Assembly (NCBI RefSeq): GCF_964275005.1
Contig: NC_092705.1
Span: forward strand, 15,651,385-15,715,384
DNA length: 64,000 nt
Source: Diadema setosum
Taxonomy: Eukaryota > Echinodermata > Echinoidea > Diadematoida > Diadematidae
Reading direction: 5' to 3'
In this document: positions 24,563 through 36,999 of the stretch, in pieces
Numbering within the stretch: the stretch's first letter is position 1
How the letters are laid out: each line of letters opens with the position of its first letter
The notes under the pieces: model-generated
The model's database searches: none
Seen by the model: the letters and a program-made list of their open reading frames with translations, nothing else
What the model was told of the DNA's origin: nothing
Translations under genes and position numbers: made by a program

Positions 24563-24953
24563 TTAAAGGGATCGTATAGTTTTGGTTGAGAACTAATTTC
24601 AGCTTTCTAACATTTTCGGGTAAGATAATGAGAAACCTCTTATGAAATATGAAAGAGCATGTAATTCCATGAGGAATTCAACGTTTATTTGATGAAAATT
24701 GCTTTTTAAATGGCTGAGATATCCAAAACAGCTAGAGCGATTCTAAGTGTGGGACCCACACTTTATTACGATCGCTTTGTTTTCCTTTGTTTTTGGATAT
24801 TTCAGTCATTCCCAACCCGATTTTCATCAAATAAACTTTTAATTCCTCTGAAAATGGTGCTCTGTATTATTTCATAAGTGTTTTCTTGGTATCTCGCAAA
24901 AAGTTAAATTATGCCCAATTCTCATCTCCACCAGTACTGTACCATCCCTTTAA
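24563..24953. mobile_element. Palindromic MITE with TTAA target sites
   Basis: TTAA at 24563-24566 and 24950-24953 flanks inverted ends AGGGATCGTATAGT and (complement) AGGGATGGTACAGT. The two halves are inverted, diverged copies (TTTATTTGATGAAAAT versus ATTTTCATCAAATAAA), meeting near a GTGTGGGACCCACAC palindrome at 24748. It lies upstream of the NHLRC3-like gene. The TTAA target suggests a piggyBac-type mobiliser. Confidence 0.7.
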
Positions 24954-25689
24954 GCACACTGATAATCAAACTTTCAACCACACCACTCAAATAGGGGTTT
25001 CTTCAGTTTTTCTTGTTTATTTATTTTCTTACCGAAAATTGCTGCATTCACTCAGTCCACGTATATGCGATTATGTGAATGAGGTTTCATTCTTTTTAGC
25101 AACGGTCACGAAATTTTGCATGGTTGAAGAATAACGTCTCCCCACGTTGTCTATGAAATCTTACCGTAATACACCTCGTATCATGCAGAGTTTAAAAAAA
25201 AAAGAAATAAAAACCTAACCCCGAGTCACCTGAGAACATACTGGAAAACCGTCTTGTACAGAGAATAACGAATTAATTTTTCGGGGCTCGAATGAGTTCA
25301 CAGGAAAATTAGAGTAGGTTAACCCTCCATTATTAGAAGTAGTGATAGCCTTGAGTATCTTTTTTAGGTAGAAATGTGCGCTTTATAAGAGTCTCACTAT
25401 TATTATTATAGCTAGAGATGGTAACGTGAGCTGCTCTCAACAGTCAGGAAACAACAGATGCAGGCTTGATGGGGTCAGGTCACGCGGATGAGGCAAACGG
25501 GATATATAGTCCTGACTGAATTTGTAAACTGCAAATGAACAGTGCGCAGCCAAAAACAGTTCGCTTTCCTTTCCACAATGTCTTGGATAACTGGCGAAAG
25601 AATCACATCGCCATTCGTTCTTTCTGAGGACAATAAATTCCCTGTCCTCGGAAATTGTTGCAGCGCCATCTGTGTGAGCATTCTGTAAC

Positions 25690-25865
25690 CGACTAACGGT
25701 TGATCACAGTGGCCAGTCTTTGTTCTTCATAATTATTTGTTATGTCTTTGTAAATATCTGTAAATAAACTGTATTATAATGTAAATGACATAGTATGTAA
25801 GAAACTTCAGCTTGTTGGAGAAGGCAGACTTAACCAGAAGAAGAAGAAAAAGAAGAAGAAGAAGA
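25690..25865 (+). repeat. Interspersed repeat with (GAA)n tail, forward copy
   Basis: Contains TGTAAATATCTGTAAATAA, TTCAGCTTGTTGGAGAAGG and GGCAGACTTAACCAGAAG followed by GAA repeats. The inverse copy at 57141-57335 shares these landmarks in the same order, so the GAA run is probably a retroposon tail. Confidence 0.65.
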
Positions 25866-26173
25866 CCATCCACATTGTTGCACTCGTCACCTCTACTTTG
25901 AGTCTCGTTCAAAGAGATTAATTGGTCTCGTTCTACTCCAGAAATAAAAATTTGACGTCATAATCAAAGCGCATCTAAAAACATGAGCTGCGCGCCTCAT
26001 GCAAGAAATTTTGCGTGGTAACCAAAGTTACTAGAACGCGCACTTGCTCATCTTTGGCACTTGGGGGATGGTAATAAACGTAAAACAGAGAGGGATTTCT
26101 CAAGATTGCTTCAAAACAATAAGCCATCAGTAGGCCATCATAATCCCTTCAAGCACAATTTGAAGAGATTCCA

Positions 26174-28884
26174 ATGTATCATTTCCCGACTCTGTGGGAA
26201 GAGGATCCTCTTCTGTTCGATGATTCATCGGAAAGAACCATGCTGATTCGAGAGTTCGATGAAATGTTTGTAAGTATTGATATTTCACTTCAGTTTGCTA
26301 ATGTTGACAGTTTGGCATGCCGACAGTTGTGTATCTCTTACACAGTGACTTCGTTCAGTTTGTCGTTTGTGTTTGGAATTATTGTATTTTTGTTTTTGAT
26401 GATGCTGGTGCATCGAATCCCCTTCAAGAACATCCCAAACTCATACGTGTCATACACGTATATGAGCATCTGACATAACACTTTAAACAAATTTAGTATG
26501 ATTTACCATTATATACCGTCCACGTGATCCCTAGTCATGGAAGAACATGAAGCACAAGATTGGATACAGGGCTCTTGTGTGCGTGGAAGTGTGTTTGTAT
26601 ATATATGCGAGTGATCGAAAGAATACACGTCGTATATGGGTAAAGATCGATAAGTTATTTATTGGAAAGATAATGTTATCAAAAGCTATCTTAAAACATT
26701 AATTTGAATGTCATGACAATTCAGAGGCAGTGGCCGGGAAGGAGGAGGGGGGGGGGGGGGTGGGAAGGCTTTGGACACACAAAAAAATAGACCTCTAGAT
26801 CGAGAACAACGCACGGAAATTCTGCCCGTCAAAGCGCTGGGGAAAGGGAGGGAATAAAATTATTGAATAAAATTAGATTCGTATTATTGAATTAAGTTAC
26901 CCAGAATAAGGTTTCCCATTAATCTTTGACCCCCGCATCTATCATGGAGGCCTGAATTGCTTGTAAAATATAATGTTTTATTCAGTATTTTCCCATACAT
27001 TAATTTTTCTTTGGGGGGGGGGGGAGGAGACGAGGCAAAGTTCATGTAGAAGTCAACGACCTGCTTCTCGCATCCATCACCATTTCAATTGCTTTTCTTT
27101 TTATTTCAAGTGGAGGTCTTCATGGTCATTCTTTGGTTATTGTGATAGTTATTGTGTTATTTCGTCAGCAGGGGAAACAACAACCAAACCTCTCGATAGA
27201 CATCGCTCATCCAAGCGGCCGAAATGAAAGCAACTCTTTTGCAAACATTTTCACCTGTGACATGGCTGGTAAGTGAGTAGGAAACAAAATGCACTTGAAT
27301 TTTTAGACAAAATACTTATCCCTTTTCCAAATTTGACTTTTGCTTGAAGTCGCTCTACCAAATGATTAGGTAGATCAGGTGATTGTCGTATACTGAGACA
27401 ATCACCCATAAGTACAGCATTGCCCATCCATTATTCGTGGTTAAGATGAGCTTTGGGGAAAATTGCAGTTTATTTTGTCAAAATTAACATGTTTCAGGGA
27501 AAATGTTGACAAGTTTAGATTTTGAATTCTTCGAACATACAGTTTTTTTGACTTTTTATGATTGCAGCCAAAAAAAAAAAAGTTCCCAGATTTAACAATA
27601 TAGAAGAAGTTTGCCAAAAACGTGTAAAAGGTGTCGCATCCTTCTTTATGGGTAGAAGAATTAGGCCTATTGTGGTGATCAGTCAAGTTCTGTGAACGTC
27701 GAACACGCATACCCAGTTCCATTCGGTCAAAATTTCTTGAAGAGAGTATGCTAGCTATTGTGTTTGTTTATCCTTTCAAACATTGATTTACACCAGGATA
27801 CCACGGGGAGGATGGTAACAACATGACCCAGATAAATCCAAACTTGTTCCTGTCCAGTGGGGACACAGTCTCTGCTTCGTCTCTGGGAGACCTTTTGCGG
27901 CCACCACAACATCCGCATCCTTCTCCAACCAGAGGATGGTGTGACAGCACGCCATCCAATGATGACAGTAGTTGCATCTCCTCGAGGTTCACGCCGCATC
28001 AGAAAGAACCCTCTCTACAAAACCACCTGCCGGGAAATTCCAGTTCAAAGGTCATAACGATCATCAAGCTGCCGGATGGGAATCTCTACATGTCGCCAGG
28101 GCCGGAGGATTTGAACGAGCATCAGTCAGTCGGGGATGATTCCACGACTCTTCAGCCACCTCGAGAGCCATCTTCTAGCAGGAAACTACCCTGCAATATT
28201 GGCACCTGTGCTCCCTCAAATACCTCATCCTCGTCTGTACAACAATCTCCAAAAAGAAAGATGAACCAGCGAAGCGGAGGTCTGACTCCTAGGCAACTCT
28301 TTCCTCCGGACAAGCCGAGTTCGTGGCAACAAACAAATTCTACAACACCCTCGAAAGTAGGATACATCGTTCAGACACCTCGTGGTAAACCGGATTTGAG
28401 CAATCTACCAGCGAATATCTTCAAAAATCTGGAAGTAATACGAACTCATCGTCGAAGCTCGTATGCCGATGGCGATTCACTTGTCGAGGTCCAACCGGCG
28501 ACTCTTCCTGGATCTCCGACAATGTTCGCATACCAGGACGCTGAGGGCGCCATCCGTGTGCCCATGGACATACAGAGCAATCAAAAAGCGCTTGCTGTCT
28601 ACCGTAGCATGACCCCAACGACAACGCCCATAAAGAAGTGCGTTCGGACTTCGATCGGCAGTCCATGTGCTGTCAGTAAGCCAGCTGGTGTCATCCCAAA
28701 TGGCACATTCCCGCCTAAGTATTCCTACACGAAGTCGACCGAAGATGTCACGAAATCACATTCGCCAAAAGCCAGCAAGAACACAATTTGTGAAGTACGA
28801 GAAAATCATGTCAAAACTGAGAAGGCCAACGATCGCATCAAAGCGATTATCGACGAGTGGAAACGACTGCAAGACACTCTGTGA
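26174..28884 (+). CDS. Unrecognised Ser/Pro/Thr-rich protein, three-exon model
   Basis: The firm part is the last exon, 27797-28884, open for 361 codons to TGA after a CACCAG acceptor. Upstream exon 27172-27268 (or from 27169, a CAG/CAG acceptor pair) ends ATGGCTG/GTAAGT and joins in phase 1. The proposed first exon 26174-26269 starts MYHFPTLWEEDPLLFDDSSE and ends TTT/GTAAGT in phase 0. The model gives about 426 aa. I do not recognise the family. The protein is rich in Ser, Pro, Thr and Asn, with proline-directed motifs (GLTPRQLFPP, SMTPTTTPIKK, TLPGSPTMF), a conserved-looking patch VITIIKLPDGNLYMSPGP and a short charged C-terminal helix (RIKAIIDEWKRLQDTL). It looks like a largely disordered, phosphorylatable intracellular protein. 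A possible polyadenylation signal ATTAAA lies at 28949. The first exon is the weakest part. Confidence 0.6.
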
Positions 28885-29204
28885 AGTATCAACGTTAATT
28901 ACAGGAGAGGATTGTTTCATCAATTGCATTTTGCGGAAAAACAATCAGATTAAACAATGTCATGTAAGGACATTCGCGAAGAAGGAATCTCAGCCAGCTT
29001 CCATGAAACGGAAAAAAAAACTACATCCTGTAGTACCGAAATGTGTTCAGCAAGTGTGAAATGAGACATCCCTGCCTTTCGAGCCCTGTGCAGGCTGGCT
29101 CCTGCTATACCCTGGGTTGCGTGCACATCCAATTCATATCATGAAATGTGATTATTTCCCAATTTTTGACAGAAGCAGCTATACGGGAAAATCAGAGAAA
29201 TTCA

Positions 29205-29600
29205 GCTCACCTGAGCCAAGAGCTCAAGTAAGCTATTGAAATCATTCATTGTTCGGCGTCCGCCGTCCGTCACGCGTCGCGCGTCGTGTGTCGTACGTTG
29301 CTCGTAGTGCGTAAACATTTCTACATTTTCAGCTTCTTTTTTTTTATTTGAAAATCTCATCAGCCCATGGCTGATTCTCACCAATCTTATCAAATGTCAA
29401 TCCCAGGGTGATAGGAACTGAATCCCTCTCCTGAGGGAGGGGGTGGAGCAAGGAGCTTCCCAAAGCCTTTAAAAATCTTCTTTTTTAGACACAGAAGTTA
29501 GCATGGTTAGTGCCATGAGTAAGTTCATTGGTGAGTGCAGTTTCGAGTTTGTTAAAGGGGGAGGGGGCGGCGGATCACAGCCAGGACCAATTTCAACATT
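29205..29600. repeat. Dispersed repeat beginning CAGCTCACCTGAGCC
   Basis: CTCACCTGAGCCAAGAGCTCAAG is followed by a CGTCCGCCGTCCGTCACGCGTCG stretch and TTTCTACATTTTCAGCTTCTT, the layout of a repeat common in marine invertebrates. The opposite-orientation end, GGCTCAGGTGAG, occurs at 9342-9353. No gene between 28950 and 30680; a long C-run/A-run lies at 30009-30040. Confidence 0.5.
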
Positions 29601-30690
29601 TCAGCTTCTTGATATTTTTTTTTTTTTTCAATTTGCAATGGGAGGTATGATTGCCATAGGATGATAAAATGTATTGTACAATGGACACCCTATACCTTAC
29701 TCGGGGACACCAATAGATTGTCAAGAACCCAAGTATGAAAAAATCTTTAAAAAGAAATCTTGTACTATAAAAGTCGAAATCATCATAGAATTAAATTGTA
29801 TAAGTATAAAACGTTTGTGAGTGCAGTTTCATTTGTGTTGAATGTCAGATCTAGGGGCATCCCATGCGGGGTGGGGCAATATTCATTTTACATCTTCACC
29901 TGATAACGCATGATCAAATTTGTCATCAAACGTCGCACGCATTATCGCTACCGTCATAACATAGGCCTACCATGCACCCCTCTGGTAGTCCCCGTAGGAC
30001 CTCAGAGCCCCCCCCCCCCCCCCCCCAAAAAAAAAAAAAGAGAAAAAGAAAAAGAAATCTTCAATGAAAGCAGAAGCGTTCACAGTAAATCATATTTGTG
30101 ATTTAACTTTCACGTTTGTTTCTGGCAGATCCAGGGTGCCCTCCCATCCAGGGGCGAGACTAAATTGGAGGCCAGTATACGGCCAGTTTACACATTTTTC
30201 TTTATTTTATTTTGAAAAAAGCATGGTCACTGTTTTTTCTAAAAACAAACTTTGCAGGTACTATGGCTATTGTGGTAGAAAATGCAAACAAGGCAAATGG
30301 ACACCACCCCCCCCCCCCTACCCTAATCTCCCCCTCCCCGAGCTTCCAAGTGCGCTCTGTTCTCCTTAGGCAGAATTCTGTAAGAATGCGTGGAAGGTGA
30401 AACTTGCGATTCTCAGAAGAGATGATGATCTGTATCTGGCTCTGTAATTTTGTCTATGTCATACCATTTCTATGTCGGTTGCAAAATCATCAAAGCCTCT
30501 AAACTGGTAATCTATAACTTATTTCACAATGGCAACACAATCTCAGAAGATGGATTTTCCCCTAATTTTGTGCATTTGATGTAATTAATCATATCCCAAT
30601 CTTTCTCTGTAATACAGAGTCCGCAGTAAAGTTAACTGACATGATTATAATACCTGCAGCAAAATTTCCCCCGGACTTCGAGGGTTAAGG

Positions 30691-30983
30691 CCTCGGCACA
30701 CTGAGCACCGTAACGGGAACGGTCCGGTTTTTTGCTATGGTGCGCCAAAAATGTCTGGTTCTGGTCCTATTGCAATATCACTTCCCCGCTAATAATTTTG
30801 TTACAAAATAAATGTTCAACTGTTGATTATGTTGCTCTTGATTTTGACATAAGAATTGAAGTTTGTGTGGTTTTATACCGAATTATTAATTCTTTTAAAC
30901 AGAACCATGGACATGGTTTCTTTTGGCGTACCATAGCAAAAAACCGGACAGTTGCCGTTGTCATGTACGGTGTGCCGAGGTAA
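30691..30983. mobile_element. ~290-bp MITE
   Basis: Inverted ends CCTCGGCACACTGAGCACCG and (complement) CCTCGGCACACCGTACATG. The match resumes as GTCCGGTTTTTTGCTATGG, about 60 bp per arm. TAA next to both ends may be a 3-bp target duplication of PIF/Harbinger type, but the exact edge is uncertain by 2 bp. Confidence 0.65.
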
Positions 30984-31982
30984 TTATCAATACATCGCAG
31001 AACTTTTGTCTCGAAACGTGAAATAAAATCTGAACTTGCAATGATTATTAGAACCCTTAGAGCCCAAGTCGAAATAGAAGGTAGAAATCACCATAAAGTA
31101 GTTCATAAGACAAGTTTTCGGATACATTGTATTAACACACTCATAGTTCAATCATAGTATAGTTTGCACTGCATGGATGTAGGGACATTTCGTCTGCGGA
31201 AACATTCCGCCCCCTTCCTATAGGAAATGTTAATCATGATACTGATTTTATTGAAAGCTGACTATGTATTTTAATCAGCTGTTAATCGTGTAATGAATAA
31301 TGTGGTTTGATAGACAATTGAGTGCAATCATGTTAAACAAACACCTTATGCAGTTATGAATAACAACTGAAATAGAACCCTCAATCAGGGAAAGTGACGA
31401 TTATGCCAATTGAAACTGGAATAAAAACTTCATAAAAGAGAATGCGAATAAGTTATGACTCATTGCGTGGTTATTTATACGTGCTGATTTACCAGGTACA
31501 CCTATTTGCCATCCCAACAATAACATTGTTATGAAATATGGTAACTATGGAATTTAGCCTAAACCCACTCGGCTTCGCCTCCCACGGGTGGGTTAAGCAT
31601 TCCATATTCACCTTATGCACACAATTCCTACTGACACACTCAGACCCGCGCATACTGATGCACAAAAATATTGTATTCATCCCTGCAAAAAAAGTACTGC
31701 TATATTCACTATCGAAGTAGGGGCTGGTAATATATGCTTTACAATATAATGCTACCAATGCACGACCACTGCATTTCCTTTAATTGTCATAATGTAACAC
31801 TAACCCTCTTTTTTTCATGCGAACAGTTACCAGTTACTAGACTCTTTACACTCATCTACTGCACATCACTATTCTAGACCATTAATGCTATAGTATACAA
31901 TAACCATGCATCAAGTATACTATATAGATGCTATAGTCGAGAGTAAGACGTTGCAACAGTTCTATAATATATAACCCATAGT

Positions 31983-32014
31983 TGTAGTAGTAGTAATAGT
32001 AGTAGTAGTATTCA

Positions 32015-32046
<32 letters not shown>

Positions 32047-32200
32047 TATAAGTAGTAGTAGTAGTAGTATAGTAGTAGCAGTTGTAGTTGTAGCATAGTA
32101 GTAGTAATAGTAATAGTAATAGTAGTAGTACTTAAGTAAACATAATATTCCTAAATAATACTATACTGCTACTACTATTACTTCTATACTACTACTATTA
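31983..32200. repeat. (TAG)n / (ACT)n trinucleotide repeats
   Basis: Interrupted TAG runs at 31983-32130 are followed by an inverted ACT run at 32160-32200, so the region can fold back. No gene between 31000 and 32770. Confidence 0.85.
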
Positions 32201-32776
32201 CAACTGTATGGATTATTATATACCACTTTTGCAATGTCTTACTCTCGACTCTTGTATACTTTCTTGCTTTTACACTCACCTGCACAGTTCCAATTTCATC
32301 TCTTCAAGAACGTTGCGGTAGCTCGTAATTTTGTCACATGAGTGAAATGTTTAACTTTTTCTTGCATCATTAATCTGTCAAGGAGCGCATTTGATTTTGT
32401 TCGGGAGATTTTTTTTTTTTTAATTTACGTCGGGGTCGGGATTCCTATCAATATTTAAACCAGCACAATCCTCGATGTTTCTTTCTCTTTAAAAAGAAAA
32501 AAAATTGCTTGTATCCCTTCGAATGCTTTGTTTGCTAATCTTTATTTCACGGGCAGATTTGATCTCATTCTCATAAGTGAAGAAGATCCATTTCATCAGT
32601 GACGCAGGTCATATCTATCATTACACGACAGTTTTGTACTGTACAATCGCAAATTGCCCTATACTAGGCCGAAAATAATCTCATGAGAGAAATTAACCAC
32701 GATTGCCTCTTGTGGAAATAGTAGATGCAGCATCCATCAGACACAAAAGGTAGTAATCTTTATAAAGCATTTACAC

Positions 32777-32989
32777 ATGGACACTTTACTAAGGCATGTT
32801 CATCGCCTATACCAGTGTGGACGCGTTAGTTCTGTACGTGTGCCTAGATTTTGCTCTGGTTGTCACAAGACAGTGTGTAGCCCAATCGTATCTTCTTTAC
32901 TTGAATGGAACAAGCTAGATTATTCAATTAGATCAGCTTCTTCCATATATTCATTTAAGAGATTGTTTAAACAAAGTTGTTATTTGTAA
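32777..32989 (+). mobile_element. LINE ORF2 C-terminal tail fragment
   Basis: A 70-codon frame ends LLEWNKLDYSIRSASSIYSFKRLFKQSCYL. This fits the C-terminal signature of CR1/Jockey-group LINEs (W-N-x-L-P...IR-x-A-x-S-x-x-x-F-K-x-x-L-K). It sits just 5' of a second, larger LINE copy in the same orientation. Confidence 0.6.
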
Positions 32990-33059
32990 GTAACACACCA
33001 AATTTACTCTGGGCTAGCTAACCATTCCTCTTGCGAAAAGCTGTTGTTTTAAGACTCAA

Positions 33060-36000
33060 AGACTTACTTTTCGTGATTTTTCTGATAGCAACATCGATAG
33101 ACTCAGGAGAGATTGTTGGCTGCTAATTGGGAAGAAGTTTTTGGTATTGACAACGATGTAGAAACTGCATTTCATATTTTTTTGGATAAATTTTCTAGGT
33201 TTTATGATGAAATTATTCCATTACGACAATCCATCCGTTCTACCTATAAAAAAGCACCAAGAATGCCTTGGATCACCAAATCCCTCCTTAAGTCTATCAA
33301 TCATAAGAATAATCTATTTTGTAAATACAAGAGGAATCCGAATGAAAATACGAAAGGTAAATATGTTCGTTATCGTAACATTGTTACAACAACTTTGAGA
33401 CTTGCTAAGAGGAGTTATTTCACGAGGCAGTTTGACCTTTACAAAAATGATACCAAGAGTACGTGGAAGGTGATTAATGAAGTTCTCAGAGTTTAAGATA
33501 AATCGGAACAAGTGAAGGAAATATTTCAGCATGGTATCTCGATCCAAAATCCGGTACATGTTGCTAATGCGTTTAATGATTTTTTTGTAGATTTAGGCCC
33601 TAGACTTGCTAGTAATATCCCAGTAACAGATAAAGAATTTCATTATTTTCTTACTGATCCAAATCCTCAATCTGTGTTTTTTACTCCCATCCAAGAATAC
33701 GAGGCGAGGGATGTAGTTCTTAAGTTGAAAGCAAAAAAGAGTGCTGGACATGATGGTATTACAAATTTTTTACTGAAAAATATCATATCCGCAATATTGT
33801 CTCCTTTAACGTATATATTTAATTTGTCCCTTGTTACTGGCGTAGTGCCTAGTCAAATGAAAATTGCTAAAGTTGTTCCGATTTACAAAAAAGGTAATAA
33901 ACAAGATGTAAGTAACTATCGTCCAATTTCTCTTTTGACGGCGATGTCTAAGATTCTCGAACAGTTGATATATTCTCGTGTAATTAAGTTCTTAAACGAA
34001 TGTAATATTTTTTGTGAGTGTCAGTTTGGATTTAGGAAAAAACACTCTACTACTCACGCTGTGTTTGCTTTTATCGATAAAGTAGCCCACGCTATTGACG
34101 ACTCATCACATACTGTTCCTGGACCTGTCCAAGGCCTTTGACACTATCGATCACGGTATTTTGTTATACAAACTCTCGCATTATGGGATACGTGGAAACG
34201 CCTTGGACTGGTTCAGGAGCTATCTAACTAACAGGAAACAGTTTGTAAATATTAACGGCTTCAGTTCCAGTTTAAAAACACTATCTTGTGGAGTCCCTCA
34301 AGGATCCCTTTTAGGCCCACTTTTGTTTATTCTTTACATAAATGACTTCAAAAATTCATCTAATGTCTTATCTTTTCTTCTTTTTGCCGATGACTCTAAT
34401 ATCTTCTTATCACATCGAAACCCAACAACCCTTTTAGATGTAGTGAACAGAGAATTAAAGGGGTGCACGTCACGAGACCGACACCCACGAGTCATACAGC
34501 CCACAAGTTATACAGCTCACAAGTCATACAGCCCACGAGTCATACAGCTCACAAGTCATACAGCCCACCAGTTATACAGCCCACGAGTTCGACACTGAGT
34601 GAATAAAGCCCACGAGTTCGACATCAAGCAAGATAAGCCCAGGAGTTATACGGCTCACGAGACCGACACTACGCACAAGAGGCTCATGAGACCGACAGTA
34701 AGCAAACAAAGCCCACGAGACCGACACTACACTTAAAAGGTCCACGAGACCGACGCTACGCATACAAGGCTCACGAGACCGACATTACGCAAAAGAGGTT
34801 CACGAGACCGACACTAAGCAAAGAAGGCCCACGAGACCGACAGGATGAACAGCGCCACCTATAGACCATGAAATTGTATAGGGTGTCCTGATAATAGCAT
34901 AGGAAGATATGAGAGATAGAAAAGAAGAGTTGCCATCTCCGGCAGGGTGTTACCCCATCTTTAATTGTGTTTGCATGGGTGTGTGTTTGTGAAAAAAAAA
35001 ATGAACAAAGTACAGTAAAAGTGTGTAACAGATCTTTCCACAATAAACCTGCGAGGGTGTTGATTTAGTATCAATAAAAAATAAAAAATGACATAATCGT
35101 CTATAAAGGTAGCGTTAGGGATTCGGAAAAAAAACAGATGCATCCATGAAAACAGCTATTGTATTTCACGATAAAATGTACTGTTCGGAGGAGAATAACA
35201 CAAGCCACAAAATTGAGGTGAATCCCTGCGATATAAAACGTTTTAATCAGTAGAATTACATTTATAGTTACAGAGAAAATTACAGATAGATCTTACTGCA
35301 AAACGTCAAAGCAGGAGGGTAGAATATCTAAAATAGAATAAGTAACTAGTGCATCGGGAAAGAGAAGAGGTAAAATTCACATCTTGTCCATCTTCTAGCC
35401 AAAAACTGGGAAAGCCTATTAGAATAGCACAATGGCATTATCAAAGCTCTAAAATTAATCCATACATCGTTATTGTCCTCTTTTAAATTCATTTGTGTTT
35501 TTTGTCTCTTTTTTTGGGGGGGGGAGATGAAGAATACTAATTCTTCTATTTTTTTTTTTTTTTTTTTTGGGGGGGGGGGCGGGGGCATGAAGAATACAAT
35601 TCAATTTTTCTACTTAATTACAATGTCGCTCCCTGACACACTTGCCCCTCCCCCCCCCCCCCCGAAGTATGTAGAAATACATATTTGATGACGTTCATAA
35701 TTATGTAGATGGTCACCATCTTTCAATTGATAGCGTTACGAAATTACACCCGCCAGTATGTTATTTTTCCGTTCATGGAACACCCTGTACAGGTGATTGA
35801 CATGTAGATGGCGCTGTTTATCCTGTCGGTCTCGTGGGCCTTCTTTGCGTACTGTCGGTCTCGTGGGCTTTCTTTGCTTAGTGTCGGTCTCGTGAGCCTT
35901 TTTAGCTTAGTGTCGGTCTCGTGGGCCTTTTTTGCCTACTGTCGGTCTCGTGGGCTTTCTATGCTTAGTGTCGGTCTCATGAGCCTTTATTGCTTAGTGT

Positions 36001-36947
36001 CGGTCTCGTGGGCTATGTTTGCTTAGTGTCGGTCTCATGAGCCTTTTGTGCGCAGTGTCGAACTCATGGGCTGTATGACTCCTGAGCTGTATAACTCGTG
36101 GGCTGTATGACTCATGGACCTATTATTGATGTCGGTCTCGTGGACCGTATGACTCCTGGGTGTCGGTCTCGTGGGATGCCCCCGAATTAAAGTCGGTTCA
36201 AATGTGGATTCAAGCAAACAAGTTGTCTCTTAATGTAAACAAAACTGTTTATATGTTATTTAGTAATTCTGCTATCCATTTGCCTGGCGATATAAAGATG
36301 AACAATGATTGTTTGATTCAAGTTGAATCGTTTAAATTTTTAGGTCTTTATATTGACCATGAATTAACATGGAAATATCATTTAGATTATTTATCTTAAG
36401 ATGCTTTCGAGAAATACTGGGATTTTAAATAAGCTAAAACATTTTTTTCCCAAGCATATTTTGAAAAATTCATATTCAACGCTTATCTTACCTTATCTCT
36501 GTTACGGAATACTTGCCTGGGGAAACTGTGCCAAATCATATATTGATAAAATTTTCAAATTACAAAAACGGGCTATCCGTTCAGTTAATCTAGCCGACTA
36601 TTATTGTCACACGAATTATTTCTTCTTTGAAAACAGACTCCTTAAGGTTGCTGATTTGTTTTTACAACTTAGGAACATTTATGTTTCAATTATCAGCCAA
36701 CGGCTTGCCTGATGTATTTACTCACATGTTTCAGAAAAACTATGCCGTCCATGTTTACCCCACAAGACAAAGAGACTCATTTCACCTTCCACGTACTCGC
36801 ACACTCCTTGCTCAAAAAACAATTGTTTTTATCGGACCTAAATTTTGGAATGATCTTCCCGCCGATTTAATGAATTGTTCTAGTATGTTTACATTTAAGC
36901 AAAAATTGAAATTAATGTTAATAAATGAATATAACCAGCCTGATTAG
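33060..36947 (+). mobile_element. 5'-truncated LINE (CR1/Jockey group), split by a fold-back transposon
   Basis: Continuous homology to a LINE ORF2 from the segment after the endonuclease: TFRDFSDSNIDRLRRD, NWEEVFGIDNDVETAF, then the reverse transcriptase with [89 protein letters not shown] and the catalytic [10 protein letters not shown]. After a 1.7-kb insertion (34461-36183) it resumes ELKSVQMWIQANKLSLNVNK and FKFLGLYIDHELTW, and ends near GPKFWNDLP...FTFKQKLKLMLINEY at 36945. The copy is dead: an in-frame TAA at 33494 and frame changes near 33115, 34100, 36395 and 36690. No endonuclease domain. CR1/Jockey is a group-level call. Confidence 0.9.
34452..36192. mobile_element. Fold-back (TU-like) transposon inside the LINE, 9-bp target duplication
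   Basis: GAATTAAAG at 34452-34460 and 36184-36192 is the duplicated LINE target (the unbroken LINE reads R-E-L-K-S). The ends are inverted: GGGTGCACGTCACGAGACCG and, on the complement, GGGGGCATCCCACGAGACCG. Each arm is a tandem array: first ~16-bp units (CCCACGAGTCATACAG type), then ~29-bp units (CACGAGACCGACACTAAGCAAAGAAGGC type). The left arm runs to about 34900; the right arm starts at about 35775 and mirrors it, ending inward with AACAGCGCCAYCTA. The unique core holds T-run/G-run units but no transposase. Internally repetitive arms are the hallmark of fold-back and sea-urchin TU elements. Confidence 0.88.
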
Positions 36948-36999
36948 AATTTTTTAATGTGTTATATGCGCAGTATCCTCGTTCAATGTATATTTCTGG

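Noticed and set aside
27021-27268. Single-pass membrane protein reading of the second exon (hydrophobic segment before RQQGKQQ)
   Set aside because: Needs a different acceptor whose phase does not fit the strong donor at 26269; the hydrophobic stretch is more likely the T-rich tract before the CAG/CAG acceptor.
34490-34850. CRISPR-like array (regular ~29-bp repeats)
   Set aside because: Units are contiguous with no unique spacers, diverge from each other, and are mirrored at 35775-36180; they are the arms of a fold-back transposon in an animal genome.
35808-36026. Reading frame with repeated VSVSWAFFAYCRS peptides
   Set aside because: It is a translation of the fold-back element's right-arm tandem repeats; the arm mirrors non-coding left-arm DNA.
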